Shown: piece by piece, positions 1 to 7,786 of the stretch
Position numbering within the stretch: the first letter of the stretch is position 1
Layout of the letters: the number at the start of each line of letters is the position of its first letter
Origin: Pelomonas sp. Root1217
GTDB taxonomy: Bacteria > Pseudomonadota > Gammaproteobacteria > Burkholderiales > Burkholderiaceae_C
Assembly (NCBI RefSeq): GCF_001425705.1
Contig: NZ_LMDC01000023.1
Coordinates: forward strand, 125,463 to 189,462
DNA: 64,000 nucleotides
Direction: 5' to 3'
Translations under genes and position numbers: made by a program
The notes under the pieces: model-generated
Told to the model about the DNA's origin: nothing
Database searches by the model: none
The model's input: only the letters and a program-made list of their open reading frames with translations

Positions 1-273
1 GTTTGGCAGCACCACCGCCGCAGCGCCGTAGAGCGCCGAGGCCATGGCCACGCCGGACGCCGTCCACAGCCGGATCACGGCCACGCACAGCAAGCCCGCC
101 ACCAGTTGCATCCCCAGCACACGCCAAGGCGACAGCATCGGCAACGTGGACTTCAGCGCGGCCGCTTCCTCGGGGCTCAAGGCCTTGACGGGCGGCTCCT
201 CGTTGTCCTCGTCCCAGCCGCCGGCCGTCGAAACAGCGGGGGGCCAGGTCTTTCGGGGGCCGTTCTCGGTCAT
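1..273 (-). CDS. atpI: ATP synthase subunit I (AtpI), 5' part only
   Basis: The first 91 codons of a gene that runs off the left edge. The N-terminus is acidic and soluble (about residues 1-48, with a GGWDEDNEEPP patch). It is followed by hydrophobic segments beginning WRVLGMQLVAGLL and continuing through ASALYGAAAVVLP, the typical layout of betaproteobacterial ATP synthase subunit I. AtpI is a small membrane protein encoded just upstream of atpB in the F0F1 operon and is thought to help c-ring assembly or Mg2+ supply. If so, the atp operon should follow to the left, outside the window. The ATG at 273 has a good -10 box about 100 bases upstream. The identification rests on half a small protein. 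Confidence 0.72.
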   Translation of the reverse strand, partial: MTENGPRKTWPPAVSTAGGWDEDNEEPPVKALSPEEAAALKSTLPMLSPWRVLGMQLVAGLLCVAVIRLWTASGVAMASALYGAAAVVLPN

Positions 274-364
274 GGCGCCAGGGTCCTGGGGTGGGCGGCT
301 CGACCTCCAAAACTACCGGAAGCCGATTGCACCGGGATGACGCATGGGCGCCACCCAACAAAGC

Positions 365-400
365 CACTCATTATATGTGACGAGTTACACCGGGGTAAAT
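365..400 (-). promoter_or_regulatory. Candidate sigma70 promoter for atpI
   Basis: On the minus strand a perfect TATAAT lies at 375-370, preceded at 17-19 bases by TTTACC/TTACCC, a weak -35. A consensus -10 stands out in this GC-rich sequence, and the site lies in the 161-base gap between the SMP-30 gene and atpI, pointing into atpI. It is inferred from sequence only. Confidence 0.5.
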
Positions 401-434
401 ACGCCCCCTGTCCGGAACAGGATTCAGGCCCCGT

Positions 435-1322
435 TCAGGCGGGTGTCAGGGTCGCGGGCAAGCCCGGCACGTCGACGCGCAGTTGCAGCACGGCGCCGGC
501 GAGCGGCTCGCGCGCCAGTTCGTCAGCGGGCCGCTTTTCGCGCGCCGTCGTGATGAAGAGGGTGTGCAGGTCGGCGCCACCAAAGGTGGGCATGGTCGGG
601 CACGTCACGGGCAGCTCGACGCGCCGCACGACTTCGCCGCTCGGCGCGATGCGCAGCACACAGCCGCCCTCGAACATCGCGGCCCAGTAGCAACCCTCGG
701 CATCCATCGCCGCACCATCCGGGCGGCCGCCATAGACCTCGCCCGGTGAGCGCGGCTTGAATTCGGCAAAAACGCGCGGGGACGACAGTGCGCCCGTCGC
801 CACATCGAAGTCGGCCACGTATACGCGGTGGGCCTTGGTGTCGGACCAGTGCATGCGCCGACCGTCGGGGCTCCAGGCAAGGCCGTTGGAGGTCGTCAGG
901 CCGGACACCTGTGCCGCGAACGCCTGGCCATCAAAGCGATAGAGCGCCGCTTCAGGCTCGCGCGCATCGGAGATGCTGCCGATCCACAGCCGTCCTGCCG
1001 GGTCGACCTTGCCGTCATTGAAACGCAGGCGCGCGGCGTCATAGGGCGGCGGGCTGACGAGTTGCTGCTCTCCGGTCGCCGGATCCAGCGCCCACAGACC
1101 ATCGCGTCGTGCAACCAGCAGGCCACCGCTGGCTCGCGCCGCGATGCAGCCAGGTTCCGCATCCTGCGGCCATGCATCAGGGGCATCGGCGCCAGCGCGC
1201 CAGCGCAAGACCTGGCGGCCAGGAATGTCGACCGCGTACAGCGATTGTTCGGTGGGATGCCAGAGCGGCGATTCGCCGAGCAGGCAGCGATGGGAGCCTA
1301 GGGGCTGGATGTCTTGAGGCAT
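435..1322 (-). CDS. SMP-30/gluconolactonase/LRE family protein
   Basis: A 295-residue six-bladed beta-propeller hydrolase of the SMP-30/regucalcin family, the usual length for the family. Metal-ligand regions are visible: the N-terminal GESPLWHP (Glu17), the central SNGLAWSPDG (Asn ligand) and the later PDGAAMDAEG region (Asp ligand). Characterised members hydrolyse sugar lactones such as gluconolactone or use Ca2+/Zn2+-dependent lactonase chemistry. The substrate here is unknown because no sugar-catabolic genes are adjacent. The ATG start at 1322 leaves 17 bases to the end of the GNAT gene at 1340, so it may be the last gene of that minus-strand run. Confidence 0.85.
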   Translation of the reverse strand: MPQDIQPLGSHRCLLGESPLWHPTEQSLYAVDIPGRQVLRWRAGADAPDAWPQDAEPGCIAARASGGLLVARRDGLWALDPATGEQQLVSPPPYDAARLRFNDGKVDPAGRLWIGSISDAREPEAALYRFDGQAFAAQVSGLTTSNGLAWSPDGRRMHWSDTKAHRVYVADFDVATGALSSPRVFAEFKPRSPGEVYGGRPDGAAMDAEGCYWAAMFEGGCVLRIAPSGEVVRRVELPVTCPTMPTFGGADLHTLFITTAREKRPADELAREPLAGAVLQLRVDVPGLPATLTPA

Positions 1323-1339
1323 CCACTCACTCTAGGCGG

Positions 1340-1855
1340 TTATCCGAAGTAACTCGGCCGGAAGGCGCCGAGTTCGGCTTTCAGGTAGTGGGCGCCGGGG
1401 ATGGGGTTGTAGTAGAACGGCGGCACTTCCGAGAAGCCCAGGCTTTCGTAGAGGCCACGCGCGGCTTCCATGTCGTCCAGCGTGTCCAGCAGCATGGATG
1501 AGTAGCCGGCCTCGGTGGCGCGGTCCATCAGCGCCTGGGCCAGGATGCGGCCCAAGCCGAAGCGGCGAAAGGCCGGGCGCACGAACAGGCGCTTCATCTC
1601 GCAGGCGTTGGGGTAGTCGGCGTCAGGCAAGGGACGGAAGGCGCCGCTGCCCGCGATGGCACCGTCGACGGTGGCCAGCAGCATCAGGCCGCCGGGCGGC
1701 GCATAGACGCCTGGCAATCCGGCGAGTTCTTCCTCGAAGCCCTGGAAGTCGAGATCCACATCGAGGCTGTTGGCGTAGTCGCGCAGGATGAGTCGGGTCT
1801 CCTGCCAGTCCTCGGGGGACTCGGGCGTGATCAGCTGTATGTCGGGGCCGGCCAT
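1340..1855 (-). CDS. GNAT family N-acetyltransferase
   Basis: A 171-residue single-domain GNAT protein. The acetyl-CoA-binding motif A is at about residues 91-110 (VRPAFRRFGLGRILAQALM, matching R/Q-x-x-G-x-G/A), and the C-terminal motif B region reads ARGLYESLGFSEVPPFYYNP. It transfers an acetyl group from acetyl-CoA to an amine. The acceptor cannot be told from sequence, and related small GNATs act on amino acids or antibiotics. It starts at the ATG at 1855 and is followed after 17 bases by the SMP-30 gene. Its upstream region is the odd lower-GC stretch that carries the alaX tail remnant. Confidence 0.82.
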   Translation of the reverse strand: MAGPDIQLITPESPEDWQETRLILRDYANSLDVDLDFQGFEEELAGLPGVYAPPGGLMLLATVDGAIAGSGAFRPLPDADYPNACEMKRLFVRPAFRRFGLGRILAQALMDRATEAGYSSMLLDTLDDMEAARGLYESLGFSEVPPFYYNPIPGAHYLKAELGAFRPSYFG

Positions 1856-1880
1856 AGGCGCCGCAGTTTAGCCAGTGGGA

Positions 1881-1934
1881 TCAGCTGGCGAATCCCAAGA
1901 CTACACGTCTGGTCTTGGCACTCTTCTTCTGGTG
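1881..1934 (-). pseudogene. Second copy of the AlaX C-terminal tail (remnant)
   Basis: Just past the alaX stop, the minus strand encodes the same 14 residues as the AlaX C-terminus, KKSAKTRRVVLGFA, followed by Ser and TGA (1883-1881). The codons differ: the remnant uses AGA, CGT, GTA, TTG and GGA where alaX uses CGC, AGG, GTC, CTG and GGC. The real protein continues QSSAA after the shared peptide. The remnant has no usable start and is only about 18 codons long. It looks like the end of another alaX allele, left behind after the gene was replaced or duplicated. Its A/T-ending codons suit a source with lower GC than this genome. Confidence 0.7.
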
Positions 1935-1980
1935 ATCACTCACGTTCGCAAAGTAAACGTGAGTGCTCCCCGAAGAAGAG
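1921..1980. terminator. Long two-part inverted repeat, likely alaX terminator
   Basis: The outer arms CTCTTCTTC (1921-1929) and GAAGAAGAG (1972-1980) and the inner arms CACTCACGTT (1937-1946) and AACGTGAGTG (1956-1965) are each perfectly complementary and nested, so they can form one interrupted hairpin. It lies directly after the alaX stop (1985) and before the GNAT gene. There is no clear T-run, so termination would be atypical. The outer arm overlaps the alaX tail remnant. Confidence 0.5.
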
Positions 1981-1984
1981 CGCT

Positions 1985-2701
1985 TCAAGCTGCGCTTGAC
2001 TGGGCAAAGCCCAGCACGACCCTGCGGGTCTTGGCGCTCTTCTTCTCAATCTTGGTGACCACCACGGCACCAATCTCGGCGGTATTCGAAACATGCGTTC
2101 CGCCGCAGGGCTGCAGGTCCACGCTCTCAACCTCCAGCACGCGAATGCGGCCCAGCCCGCGCGGAGGCTGCACGCTCATCGAGCGCACGAGACCGGGGTT
2201 GGCATCCAGCTCTTCCTCGCTGATCCAGCGGTGCCCCACCGGATGCGACTCGGCCACCAGCCGGTCCAGCCCAGCCTGGATGGCTTCCTTGTCGAAGGGC
2301 TCGTCGGTGTGGAAATCCAGCCGCGCATAGGTCTCGGTGATGGAGCAGCCGTCGACCGGATAGGGCAGCAGCGCACACAGCAGATGCGTGGCGGTGTGAA
2401 AGCGCCGGTGGGCCATGCGGCGCGCAACATCGACCTCGACGCGAACCGCAGTGCCGACAGCCGGCAGCTCGCCTTCGATCAGGTGGACGATCGCCGCCGG
2501 GTGCTCCTTGCTCTTGCGCGTGTCGGTGACGCGCCAGCGTTGCTCGTCGGCGACCAACCAACCGGTGTCCCCGGCCTGGCCGCCACCGACCGGATAGCAG
2601 ACGGTGCGGTCGAGCAGCACGCCACCCTCACCCTGCGCGGTGACGGTCGCGTCGCAAGCCAGCAGCGTCGCGTCTTCGCGGAACAGATCCTCGGTCTTCA
2701 T
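1985..2701 (-). CDS. alaX: Alanyl-tRNA editing protein AlaX
   Basis: A 238-residue free-standing homologue of the AlaRS editing domain, which hydrolyses Ser-tRNA(Ala) (and Gly-tRNA(Ala)). Zinc-ligand motifs are intact: HTATH (His102, His106) and CGGTH (Cys199, His203). The N-terminal glycine-rich YPVGGGQAGDTG motif is typical of AlaX-M/AlaX-II forms. The ATG at 2701 shares one base with the TGA of the glyoxalase-like gene, so the two are translationally coupled. A second copy of its C-terminal peptide, in different codons, lies just downstream. Confidence 0.92.
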   Translation of the reverse strand: MKTEDLFREDATLLACDATVTAQGEGGVLLDRTVCYPVGGGQAGDTGWLVADEQRWRVTDTRKSKEHPAAIVHLIEGELPAVGTAVRVEVDVARRMAHRRFHTATHLLCALLPYPVDGCSITETYARLDFHTDEPFDKEAIQAGLDRLVAESHPVGHRWISEEELDANPGLVRSMSVQPPRGLGRIRVLEVESVDLQPCGGTHVSNTAEIGAVVVTKIEKKSAKTRRVVLGFAQSSAA

Positions 2702-3279
2702 CAGCCCACCACCTCCAGCTCGACTTCACCGCGCGGCGTCGCCAGGCGCGCCTTCAGCCCGTCGCGGGCATCGAAGCCCAGCAACTGCACATCCGAGGCC
2801 GGCATGCCATCGGTGGGATGGGCCTCGCCCCATTCGATCAGCACCGGCAGCGCCTCGCGGCGCAGCCGGCGGCCGTCTTCCCGCAACGCGATGCGCCAGC
2901 GCAGATTGCCTCGAGAGGCCTCGACCGCCTCGCCGGCGTCGACGCCTTCGCCGCGCCAGTTGGCGAGCGCCGCATCCAGGTTCGGCACGCGCGACACCCA
3001 GTGGATGAGCCCCGGCCCCTGGGCCAGCCGCTCGCGCAGGGCCGGCTGGTCGAGGTCGAACCAGCGCGGCCGGCCGGGCGGTGGCGCCTCGGGATCGATC
3101 GCGATGATCTCCAGGTAGACGCGTGGATGGAGGGGGCCACTGATGTTGAGCAGGCGGTTGTGCGTGCCCATCAGCGCATGCTTGCCGCCCGGGCAGGGCG
3201 TGACACCGAGCACGCGCTCGCACCAGGCGACGCCCTCTTCCAGCGTCGCTGCGCCGACGACAAGGTGATCGAGTTCCAT
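2701..3279 (-). CDS. Glyoxalase-like (VOC fold) domain protein
   Basis: A protein of about 192 residues that begins MELDHLVVGAATLEEGVAWCERVLGV, the first beta-alpha-beta unit of the vicinal-oxygen-chelate fold. It continues with HRLLNIS-like and YLEIIAIDP segments, matching the Glyoxalase_3 (glyoxalase-like) family. The function is unassigned. Family members are metal-dependent or metal-free and range from lyases to binding proteins. The ATG at 3279 is used here, and a GTG at 3285 overlapping the upstream TGA is an alternative. Tight packing between phzF and alaX suggests one transcript. Confidence 0.78.
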   Translation of the reverse strand: MELDHLVVGAATLEEGVAWCERVLGVTPCPGGKHALMGTHNRLLNISGPLHPRVYLEIIAIDPEAPPPGRPRWFDLDQPALRERLAQGPGLIHWVSRVPNLDAALANWRGEGVDAGEAVEASRGNLRWRIALREDGRRLRREALPVLIEWGEAHPTDGMPASDVQLLGFDARDGLKARLATPRGEVELEVVG

Positions 3280-3281
3280 AC

Positions 3282-4121
3282 TCACAGCTTCACCTGGCCA
3301 TGAATCAGCGGGGTGACGTCACCGCCGATCCAGGTTCCCTCGCCATCGCGCCTCACGTGGACGCGACCCGCGCGACCGAGAGCCGCGCCCTGAGCAGCAA
3401 CATAGCTGTCACCCGCCAAACCGGATGCCTGCAGCCACAGAGCCAGCCCCGCATTCAGGCTGCCGGTGACCGGGTCTTCGGGAATGCCCAGATCGGGCAC
3501 GAAGGCACGCACCTCGAACTGGCATTCGCTGCCGTCCGGATGGGCGCCGACCACGCCGAGCTTGAGCCCCTGCATCGCGATGAAATCCGGCTGCAGCGCC
3601 AACACGCTGGCGGCGTCGGCCAGACGAGCGGCCATCCAGCCGGGGCCGTTGTCGACCCAGACCAGGTCGAGCAGCGCGTCCGGCGCGATGCGCAGCGCGG
3701 CAATCGCCTGTGCACGCTCTTGGGCACCCACGGCGCCGCTGCGCTGCAACGGCGGCGCGGCAAAGGCCAGGCGCGCGCCGTCGCGCTTCACGCGCACCAG
3801 GCCGATGGCGCATTGCTGCACCACCTCGCCCGGCTTCTTCGCATCGCCTCCACTGGCCAGGAAGGCATGGGCGCTGCCCAGCGTCGGATGGCCGGCGAAG
3901 GGCAGTTCGCCGCCGGGCGTGAAGATGCGCACGCGGTAGTCGGCGCCGGGGTCGGTGGGCGGCAGCAGGAAGGTCGTCTCGGACAGATTGGTCCAGCGCG
4001 CGAAGTCACTCATCTCCTCGTCGGACAGCCCCGTACCGTCGATGACGACAGCCAGGGCATTGCCCTTCAACGGGACGGCGGTGAACACATCGACCTGGGC
4101 AAAGCGGCGCAACTGAGTCAT
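3282..4121 (-). CDS. PhzF family isomerase/epimerase-like protein
   Basis: A 279-residue PhzF-fold protein of the usual family length. The catalytic glutamate of the PhzF family is visible in NLSETTFLL (Glu48). The conserved AGHPTLGSAHAF (about residues 74-85) and the second-half EDPVTGSLNAGLA motif are present. PhzF itself isomerises trans-2,3-dihydro-3-hydroxyanthranilate in phenazine synthesis. No other phenazine genes are here, so a different amino-acid-related substrate is more likely. The ATG at 4121 was chosen because the upstream extension lies inside the GNAT gene and looks non-coding. It is 7 bases downstream of the GNAT stop and overlaps or abuts the next gene. Confidence 0.86.
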   Translation of the reverse strand: MTQLRRFAQVDVFTAVPLKGNALAVVIDGTGLSDEEMSDFARWTNLSETTFLLPPTDPGADYRVRIFTPGGELPFAGHPTLGSAHAFLASGGDAKKPGEVVQQCAIGLVRVKRDGARLAFAAPPLQRSGAVGAQERAQAIAALRIAPDALLDLVWVDNGPGWMAARLADAASVLALQPDFIAMQGLKLGVVGAHPDGSECQFEVRAFVPDLGIPEDPVTGSLNAGLALWLQASGLAGDSYVAAQGAALGRAGRVHVRRDGEGTWIGGDVTPLIHGQVKL

Positions 4122-4128
4122 GGCTTGA

Positions 4129-4563
4129 TCATGGCTTGAGATAAAGACCGGGGCGGACGATCTCCATGCCGCGCTGCGGCTTGGCCAGTGGCGAGAAGCC
4201 GTGGCCGGCGTAGACCGCATGGGCATCGCGGGTGAAGAGCATGAAGCGGCGCAGGCCTTGCAGGTCGGCGTGGGCGAGCAGCGTCTCGATCATCCAGTTC
4301 GCGAGGCCGCGGCCGCGGTGGGCATCCAGGACATAGACGTCGCAGAGGTAGGCGAAGGTCGTCCGGTCGGTCACGACGCGGGCAAAGCCGACCTGGCCCT
4401 GCCCTTCGGCCAGCAGCGCGATGCACAGCGAGTTCGCAATCGAGCGCTCGACGAGGGCCAGCGGGATGCCCTCGGACCAGTAGGCGCCGACGAGAAAGGC
4501 GTGGGCTGCCCGGGCGTCGATGTCCTCGGGCGCAAAGCTGAGCCGGTAGCCATCGTGCTGCAT
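4129..4563 (-). CDS. GNAT family N-acetyltransferase
   Basis: A 144-residue GNAT protein. The acetyl-CoA motif A is at about residues 74-92 (LCDVYVLDAHRGRGLANWM), followed by LRRFMLFTRDAHAVYAGHGF, the usual beta5-alpha4 region with the conserved Tyr. The acceptor substrate is unknown. The ATG at 4563 shares one base (TGATG) with the stop of the aminotransferase gene, and the stop is 7 bases before the phzF start. The gene is thus embedded in an aminotransferase-GNAT-PhzF unit that may modify one amino-acid-like molecule. Confidence 0.85.
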   Translation of the reverse strand: MQHDGYRLSFAPEDIDARAAHAFLVGAYWSEGIPLALVERSIANSLCIALLAEGQGQVGFARVVTDRTTFAYLCDVYVLDAHRGRGLANWMIETLLAHADLQGLRRFMLFTRDAHAVYAGHGFSPLAKPQRGMEIVRPGLYLKP

Positions 4564-5771
4564 CAGGGCGCGTGCTCCGCCACCGGCTCCAACGCCTCGT
4601 GCAGCACCCGGCCCAGCTTCTCGACGCCGTCGCGGATCAGGTCGGGCGTGAGCGTGACGAAGGACAGGCGCAGCGTGCGCGGGTCGGGCTGGTGGGCGTA
4701 GAAGGCTGCACCCGGCACGTAGGCGATGCCGGCGTCCACGGCCTTGGGCAGCAGGGCCATGGCGTCCAGGCCTTCCGGCAGGCGGATCCAGAAGAACATG
4801 CCGCCCTGGGGCGACAGGTAGTCGCAACCCGGCGGCAGGTGCTCGCGCAGCGCTTCGGCCATGGCGTCGCGGTTGGCCTTGTACAGGGCGCGGATGGTGG
4901 GGATGTGGTTGTCCAGGAAACCGTCGCGGATGACCTCGTGCACGACGCGCTGGTTGAAGCCCGGCGTGTGCAGGTCGGCGGCCTGCTTGGCCTGCAGCAG
5001 CTTTGGATACAGCTCGGGCGGAGCGATCAAATAGCCCAGGCGGAAGCCCGGCGTCAGCACCTTGGAGAAGGAGCCGAGGTAGAGCGAGCCTTCCGGCCAC
5101 AGGCTGGACAGCGCGGCCGGCGGCGGCTCGTCGAACCAGAGATCGCCGTAGGGGTTGTCCTCGACGATGGGCACGCCGGCGCGGCGGGAGGCCTCGACGA
5201 CCTCGACACGCCGCTGCGCGCCCATGACGCGGCCGGTCGGGTTCTGGTAGTTGGGCAGCAGATAGCTGAAGCGCGTGCCCGGCGCGTCATGCGGCAGCGC
5301 CGCGATGGCCTCAGGGCGCGGGCCCTGGTCGTCGCTGGCCAGGCTCGCAAAGATGGGCTCGAAAGGCGTGAATGCCTGCAGGGCGCCGAGATAGGTGGGC
5401 GTTTCCACGGCCACCGGCGCGCCGGCGTCGCACAGGATCTTGCCCACCAGGTCCAGGCCCTGCTGGGAACCGCTGGTGACCAGCACCTGGTCGGGCGTGA
5501 CCTTCATGCCCAGTGAAGCGACTCGCGCCGCCACCCATTCGCGCAGCGGCGCAAAGCCCTCGCTGGCGGCGTACTGCAGGGCCTCGCGCGGGTTCCTGCT
5601 CAGCACGCGGTCACAGGCGGCCTTCAGCGCGTCGACCGGAAAGGTGTCCGCGCTCGGCAGGCCGCCGGCCATGGACAGGATGCCCGGCTTCTCGGTGACC
5701 TTGAGGATCTCGCGAATGATGGATGGGTTCATTCGCGCGGCGCGGCGCGCCTGGGTCCAGACGGTGGTCAT
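4563..5771 (-). CDS. PLP-dependent aminotransferase (class I/II, 2-aminoadipate-type)
   Basis: A 402-residue fold-type I aminotransferase. Visible signatures are SMAGGLPSADTFP near the N-terminus, the NPTGR(V) loop, EDNPYGDLWFD, the PLP-binding lysine in LGSFSKVLTPGFRLGYL, and the C-terminal RLSF. Together these match the LysN/2-aminoadipate transaminase group, which lacks an HTH domain. The ATG at 5771 is preferred; an in-frame TTG at 5792 has no better ribosome site. It heads the aminotransferase-GNAT-phzF-VOC-alaX run. The natural amino donor cannot be fixed from sequence. Confidence 0.88.
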   Translation of the reverse strand: MTTVWTQARRAARMNPSIIREILKVTEKPGILSMAGGLPSADTFPVDALKAACDRVLSRNPREALQYAASEGFAPLREWVAARVASLGMKVTPDQVLVTSGSQQGLDLVGKILCDAGAPVAVETPTYLGALQAFTPFEPIFASLASDDQGPRPEAIAALPHDAPGTRFSYLLPNYQNPTGRVMGAQRRVEVVEASRRAGVPIVEDNPYGDLWFDEPPPAALSSLWPEGSLYLGSFSKVLTPGFRLGYLIAPPELYPKLLQAKQAADLHTPGFNQRVVHEVIRDGFLDNHIPTIRALYKANRDAMAEALREHLPPGCDYLSPQGGMFFWIRLPEGLDAMALLPKAVDAGIAYVPGAAFYAHQPDPRTLRLSFVTLTPDLIRDGVEKLGRVLHEALEPVAEHAP

Positions 5772-5797
5772 GGTGGTTACGTGGGATTTCAAAGGAG

Positions 5798-6493
5798 TCA
5801 GCCTAGCATCCAGTCGACGGCGACACGGGCCTGCAAATCGGTGGAGTCAAACAATGGCAGGGCGGCGTTGGAACCTGTAGGCAGCAGCAGGCCCAGCTCG
5901 GTGCAGCCAAGAATGGCGGCCTGCGCGCCGCGGTCGGCCAGGGCCGCAACCTGGCCGCGCAGGGCCTCGCGCGAGGCCGGTTCGAAGCGGCCGCGGCACA
6001 GTTCCTCGTAGATCAGGCGGTGCACCTCGGTGCGGCCAACCTCGTCGGGCGCGATGACCTCGATGCCGAAACGGGTCTTCATGCGCTCGCGGTAGAAGCC
6101 CTGCTCCATCGTGAAGCGCGTGGCCAGCAGGCCGGCGCGCTTCACGCCGGCTGCGCGCAGCGCCTCCGCAGTCGCGTCGACGATGTGCAGCACCGGCAGG
6201 CCGGCCGCCTGTTCAATCTCGGTGGCGACGAGGTGCATGGTGTTGGTTGCGATCAGCAGCGCCTCGGCACCGGCACGCTTCAAGCCGGCGGCGGCTTCAC
6301 CCAGCACGCGGGCGGCTTCGGCCCATTGGCCGGCCGACTGCATGGCGGCGATGGGCGCGAAGTCGACGCTGTGCAGCACGAGCTGGGCGCTGTGCAGGCC
6401 GCCCAGCCGCGCCGCCACGCCGCGGTTGATCAACGCGTACAGATGCTGGGTGGACTCCCAGCTCATGCCACCCAGGATGCCCAGCGTCTTCAT
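5798..6493 (-). CDS. Aspartate/glutamate racemase, YgeA type
   Basis: A 231-residue amino-acid racemase that starts MKTLGILGGMSWEST. Classical family members use two cysteines. Here the first position is threonine (Thr83 in ATNTMH) and the second is Cys197 (LGCTEL), the same pair at the same numbers as in E. coli L-Asp/Glu-specific racemase YgeA. The same restricted, L-specific activity is therefore expected. It overlaps the DUF2917 gene by 4 bases (ATGA) and lies 26 bases upstream of the aminotransferase ATG, so a shared transcript for amino-acid interconversion is plausible. Confidence 0.88.
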   Translation of the reverse strand: MKTLGILGGMSWESTQHLYALINRGVAARLGGLHSAQLVLHSVDFAPIAAMQSAGQWAEAARVLGEAAAGLKRAGAEALLIATNTMHLVATEIEQAAGLPVLHIVDATAEALRAAGVKRAGLLATRFTMEQGFYRERMKTRFGIEVIAPDEVGRTEVHRLIYEELCRGRFEPASREALRGQVAALADRGAQAAILGCTELGLLLPTGSNAALPLFDSTDLQARVAVDWMLG

Positions 6494-6783
6494 GCCGCAC
6501 CCGCCAGGTTCATGCGCCAGCCCCGTGCCGGCCTGGCCTCGACGCTGCGCTTGGGCACCGGCTGCAGCAACTGGAAGGCGGCTTCCGGCCACGCCTCGAC
6601 AACCACCTCCTGGCCGGCCGCCAGCGTCAAGCCTTCGCCGGCGCACAGCCAATGGTCATCCGTGCCACCGGACACCGTCAGCCACAGCCGGCCACTCGTG
6701 ACGACGAGGCGGCGCGGCGCAGCCACGGCAGCCAAGGTCAGCGCCTGGCCGGGCACGAGTTGGGTGGTGAAACGGTCGTTCAT
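6490..6783 (-). CDS. DUF2917 domain-containing protein
   Basis: A 97-residue small protein that reads MNDRFTTQLVPGQALTLA, then RLVVTSGRLWLTVSGG and HWLCAGEGLTLAAGQEVVVEAW. This is the cupin-like pattern of the DUF2917 family, found mostly in Burkholderiales. The role of the family is not established. It is coupled by a 4-base overlap to the downstream racemase and lies 12 bases after the DMT exporter gene, so these three genes probably share the transcript that starts opposite the MocR regulator. Confidence 0.78.
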   Translation of the reverse strand: MNDRFTTQLVPGQALTLAAVAAPRRLVVTSGRLWLTVSGGTDDHWLCAGEGLTLAAGQEVVVEAWPEAAFQLLQPVPKRSVEARPARGWRMNLAGAA

Positions 6784-6795
6784 GGCAAGCCTCCT

Positions 6796-7731
6796 TCAGT
6801 GAACCGGTTGCCGCTTGCCCAGCCACACGACCGCGAGCACGGCGACGGCGAAGACCACGGTCATCGCGTCCAGCCGCTCACCCAGCAAGGGCACCGCGAA
6901 CAGCATGGACAAGAAAGGTTGCAGCACCTGCACCTGGCTGACCCGCATCGTGCCGCCCAGCGCCAGACCGCGGTACCAGGCGAAGAAGCCGATCCACATC
7001 GACACCAGCGACACATAGGCAAAGCCGCCCCAGGCCGAGGCCGCCACCGGCGCGGTCGGCCGCGTCAGCGCGGCCAGCGGCACGGTCAGGGGCAGGCTGA
7101 TGACCAGCACCCAGCAGATCACCTGCTCGGCCGTCATGGACCTGGTGAGCCTGGCGCCGCTGACATAGCCGGCGGACGCGCAGAGCACGGCGCCCAGCAG
7201 CAAGCCGTCCGCCAGTTCCAGCCCACCGGCGCCACGCCAGGCCGCGAAGCCAATCACCAGCGCCAACCCCGCCAACGCGCAGGCCCAGAAGCCCAGGCTC
7301 GGCCGCTGGCGCAGCACCGGCGCAGCGATGACGGCCGTGGCCAGCGGCAGCACGCCGGACACGACGGAGGCATGCACGGCATCCACATGCCGCACCGCAA
7401 AGCCCAGCAGCAGCGGCCAGCCGAACACCACGCCGGCGGCCGTGAAGCCCAGCAGCCGCCATTCGCCGCCGCGCGGCCGGCGCGCGCCGGTGGCCAGCAG
7501 ATAGGCCACCGACAGCAGCCCTGCCACCACCGCGCGGCCGAAGGCAACAAAGGCCGGGTCGAGCTGCGGAAGCGCAGCGCTGCCACCGGCCAGGCGCGTC
7601 ATCGGGATGCTGAGCGCAAACATCAGCACGCCGGCCGCGCCGAGCAGCAAGCCCCGTGTGGCATCGGAGGTGGTGGTCGTCGAGACCGTGGTGGACGTGG
7701 AAAACCCTGACATGGATTCAGTCTGAGGCAT
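6796..7731 (-). CDS. DMT family transporter (EamA domains)
   Basis: A 311-residue integral membrane protein with about ten hydrophobic helices in two EamA repeats (first LLLGAAGVLMFALSIPMTRLA; second beginning in DGLLLGAVLCASAGYVSGA). Such proteins usually export amino acids or small metabolites. ATG codons at 7731 and 7713 are both possible, and the first is used here. It is transcribed divergently from a MocR-type regulator across a 55-base gap that holds the probable operator, which makes it the likely regulated target. The racemase and DUF2917 genes follow. Confidence 0.85.
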   Translation of the reverse strand: MPQTESMSGFSTSTTVSTTTTSDATRGLLLGAAGVLMFALSIPMTRLAGGSAALPQLDPAFVAFGRAVVAGLLSVAYLLATGARRPRGGEWRLLGFTAAGVVFGWPLLLGFAVRHVDAVHASVVSGVLPLATAVIAAPVLRQRPSLGFWACALAGLALVIGFAAWRGAGGLELADGLLLGAVLCASAGYVSGARLTRSMTAEQVICWVLVISLPLTVPLAALTRPTAPVAASAWGGFAYVSLVSMWIGFFAWYRGLALGGTMRVSQVQVLQPFLSMLFAVPLLGERLDAMTVVFAVAVLAVVWLGKRQPVH

Positions 7732-7739
7732 GACACCGA

Positions 7740-7784
7740 TACAGAACCAGTACAGTCGGCCAGCCACACCACGAATCTGTACTG
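7740..7784. promoter_or_regulatory. Candidate MocR operator (three TACAG/CTGTA half-sites)
   Basis: Between the divergent exporter and regulator genes are TACAG at 7740-7744 and again at 7751-7755, 11 bases apart (one helical turn). CAGTACAG (7748-7755) is an exact inverted match of CTGTACTG (7777-7784). Two direct repeats plus one inverted repeat is the arrangement known for MocR regulators such as GabR and PdxR. The last half-site ends 2 bases before the regulator ATG, consistent with autoregulation. Confidence 0.65.
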
Positions 7785-7786
7785 CC

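Noticed and set aside
3282..4121. Phenazine biosynthesis cluster around the PhzF homologue
   Set aside because: No phzA-G partners are present. PhzF-fold proteins are widespread with other roles.
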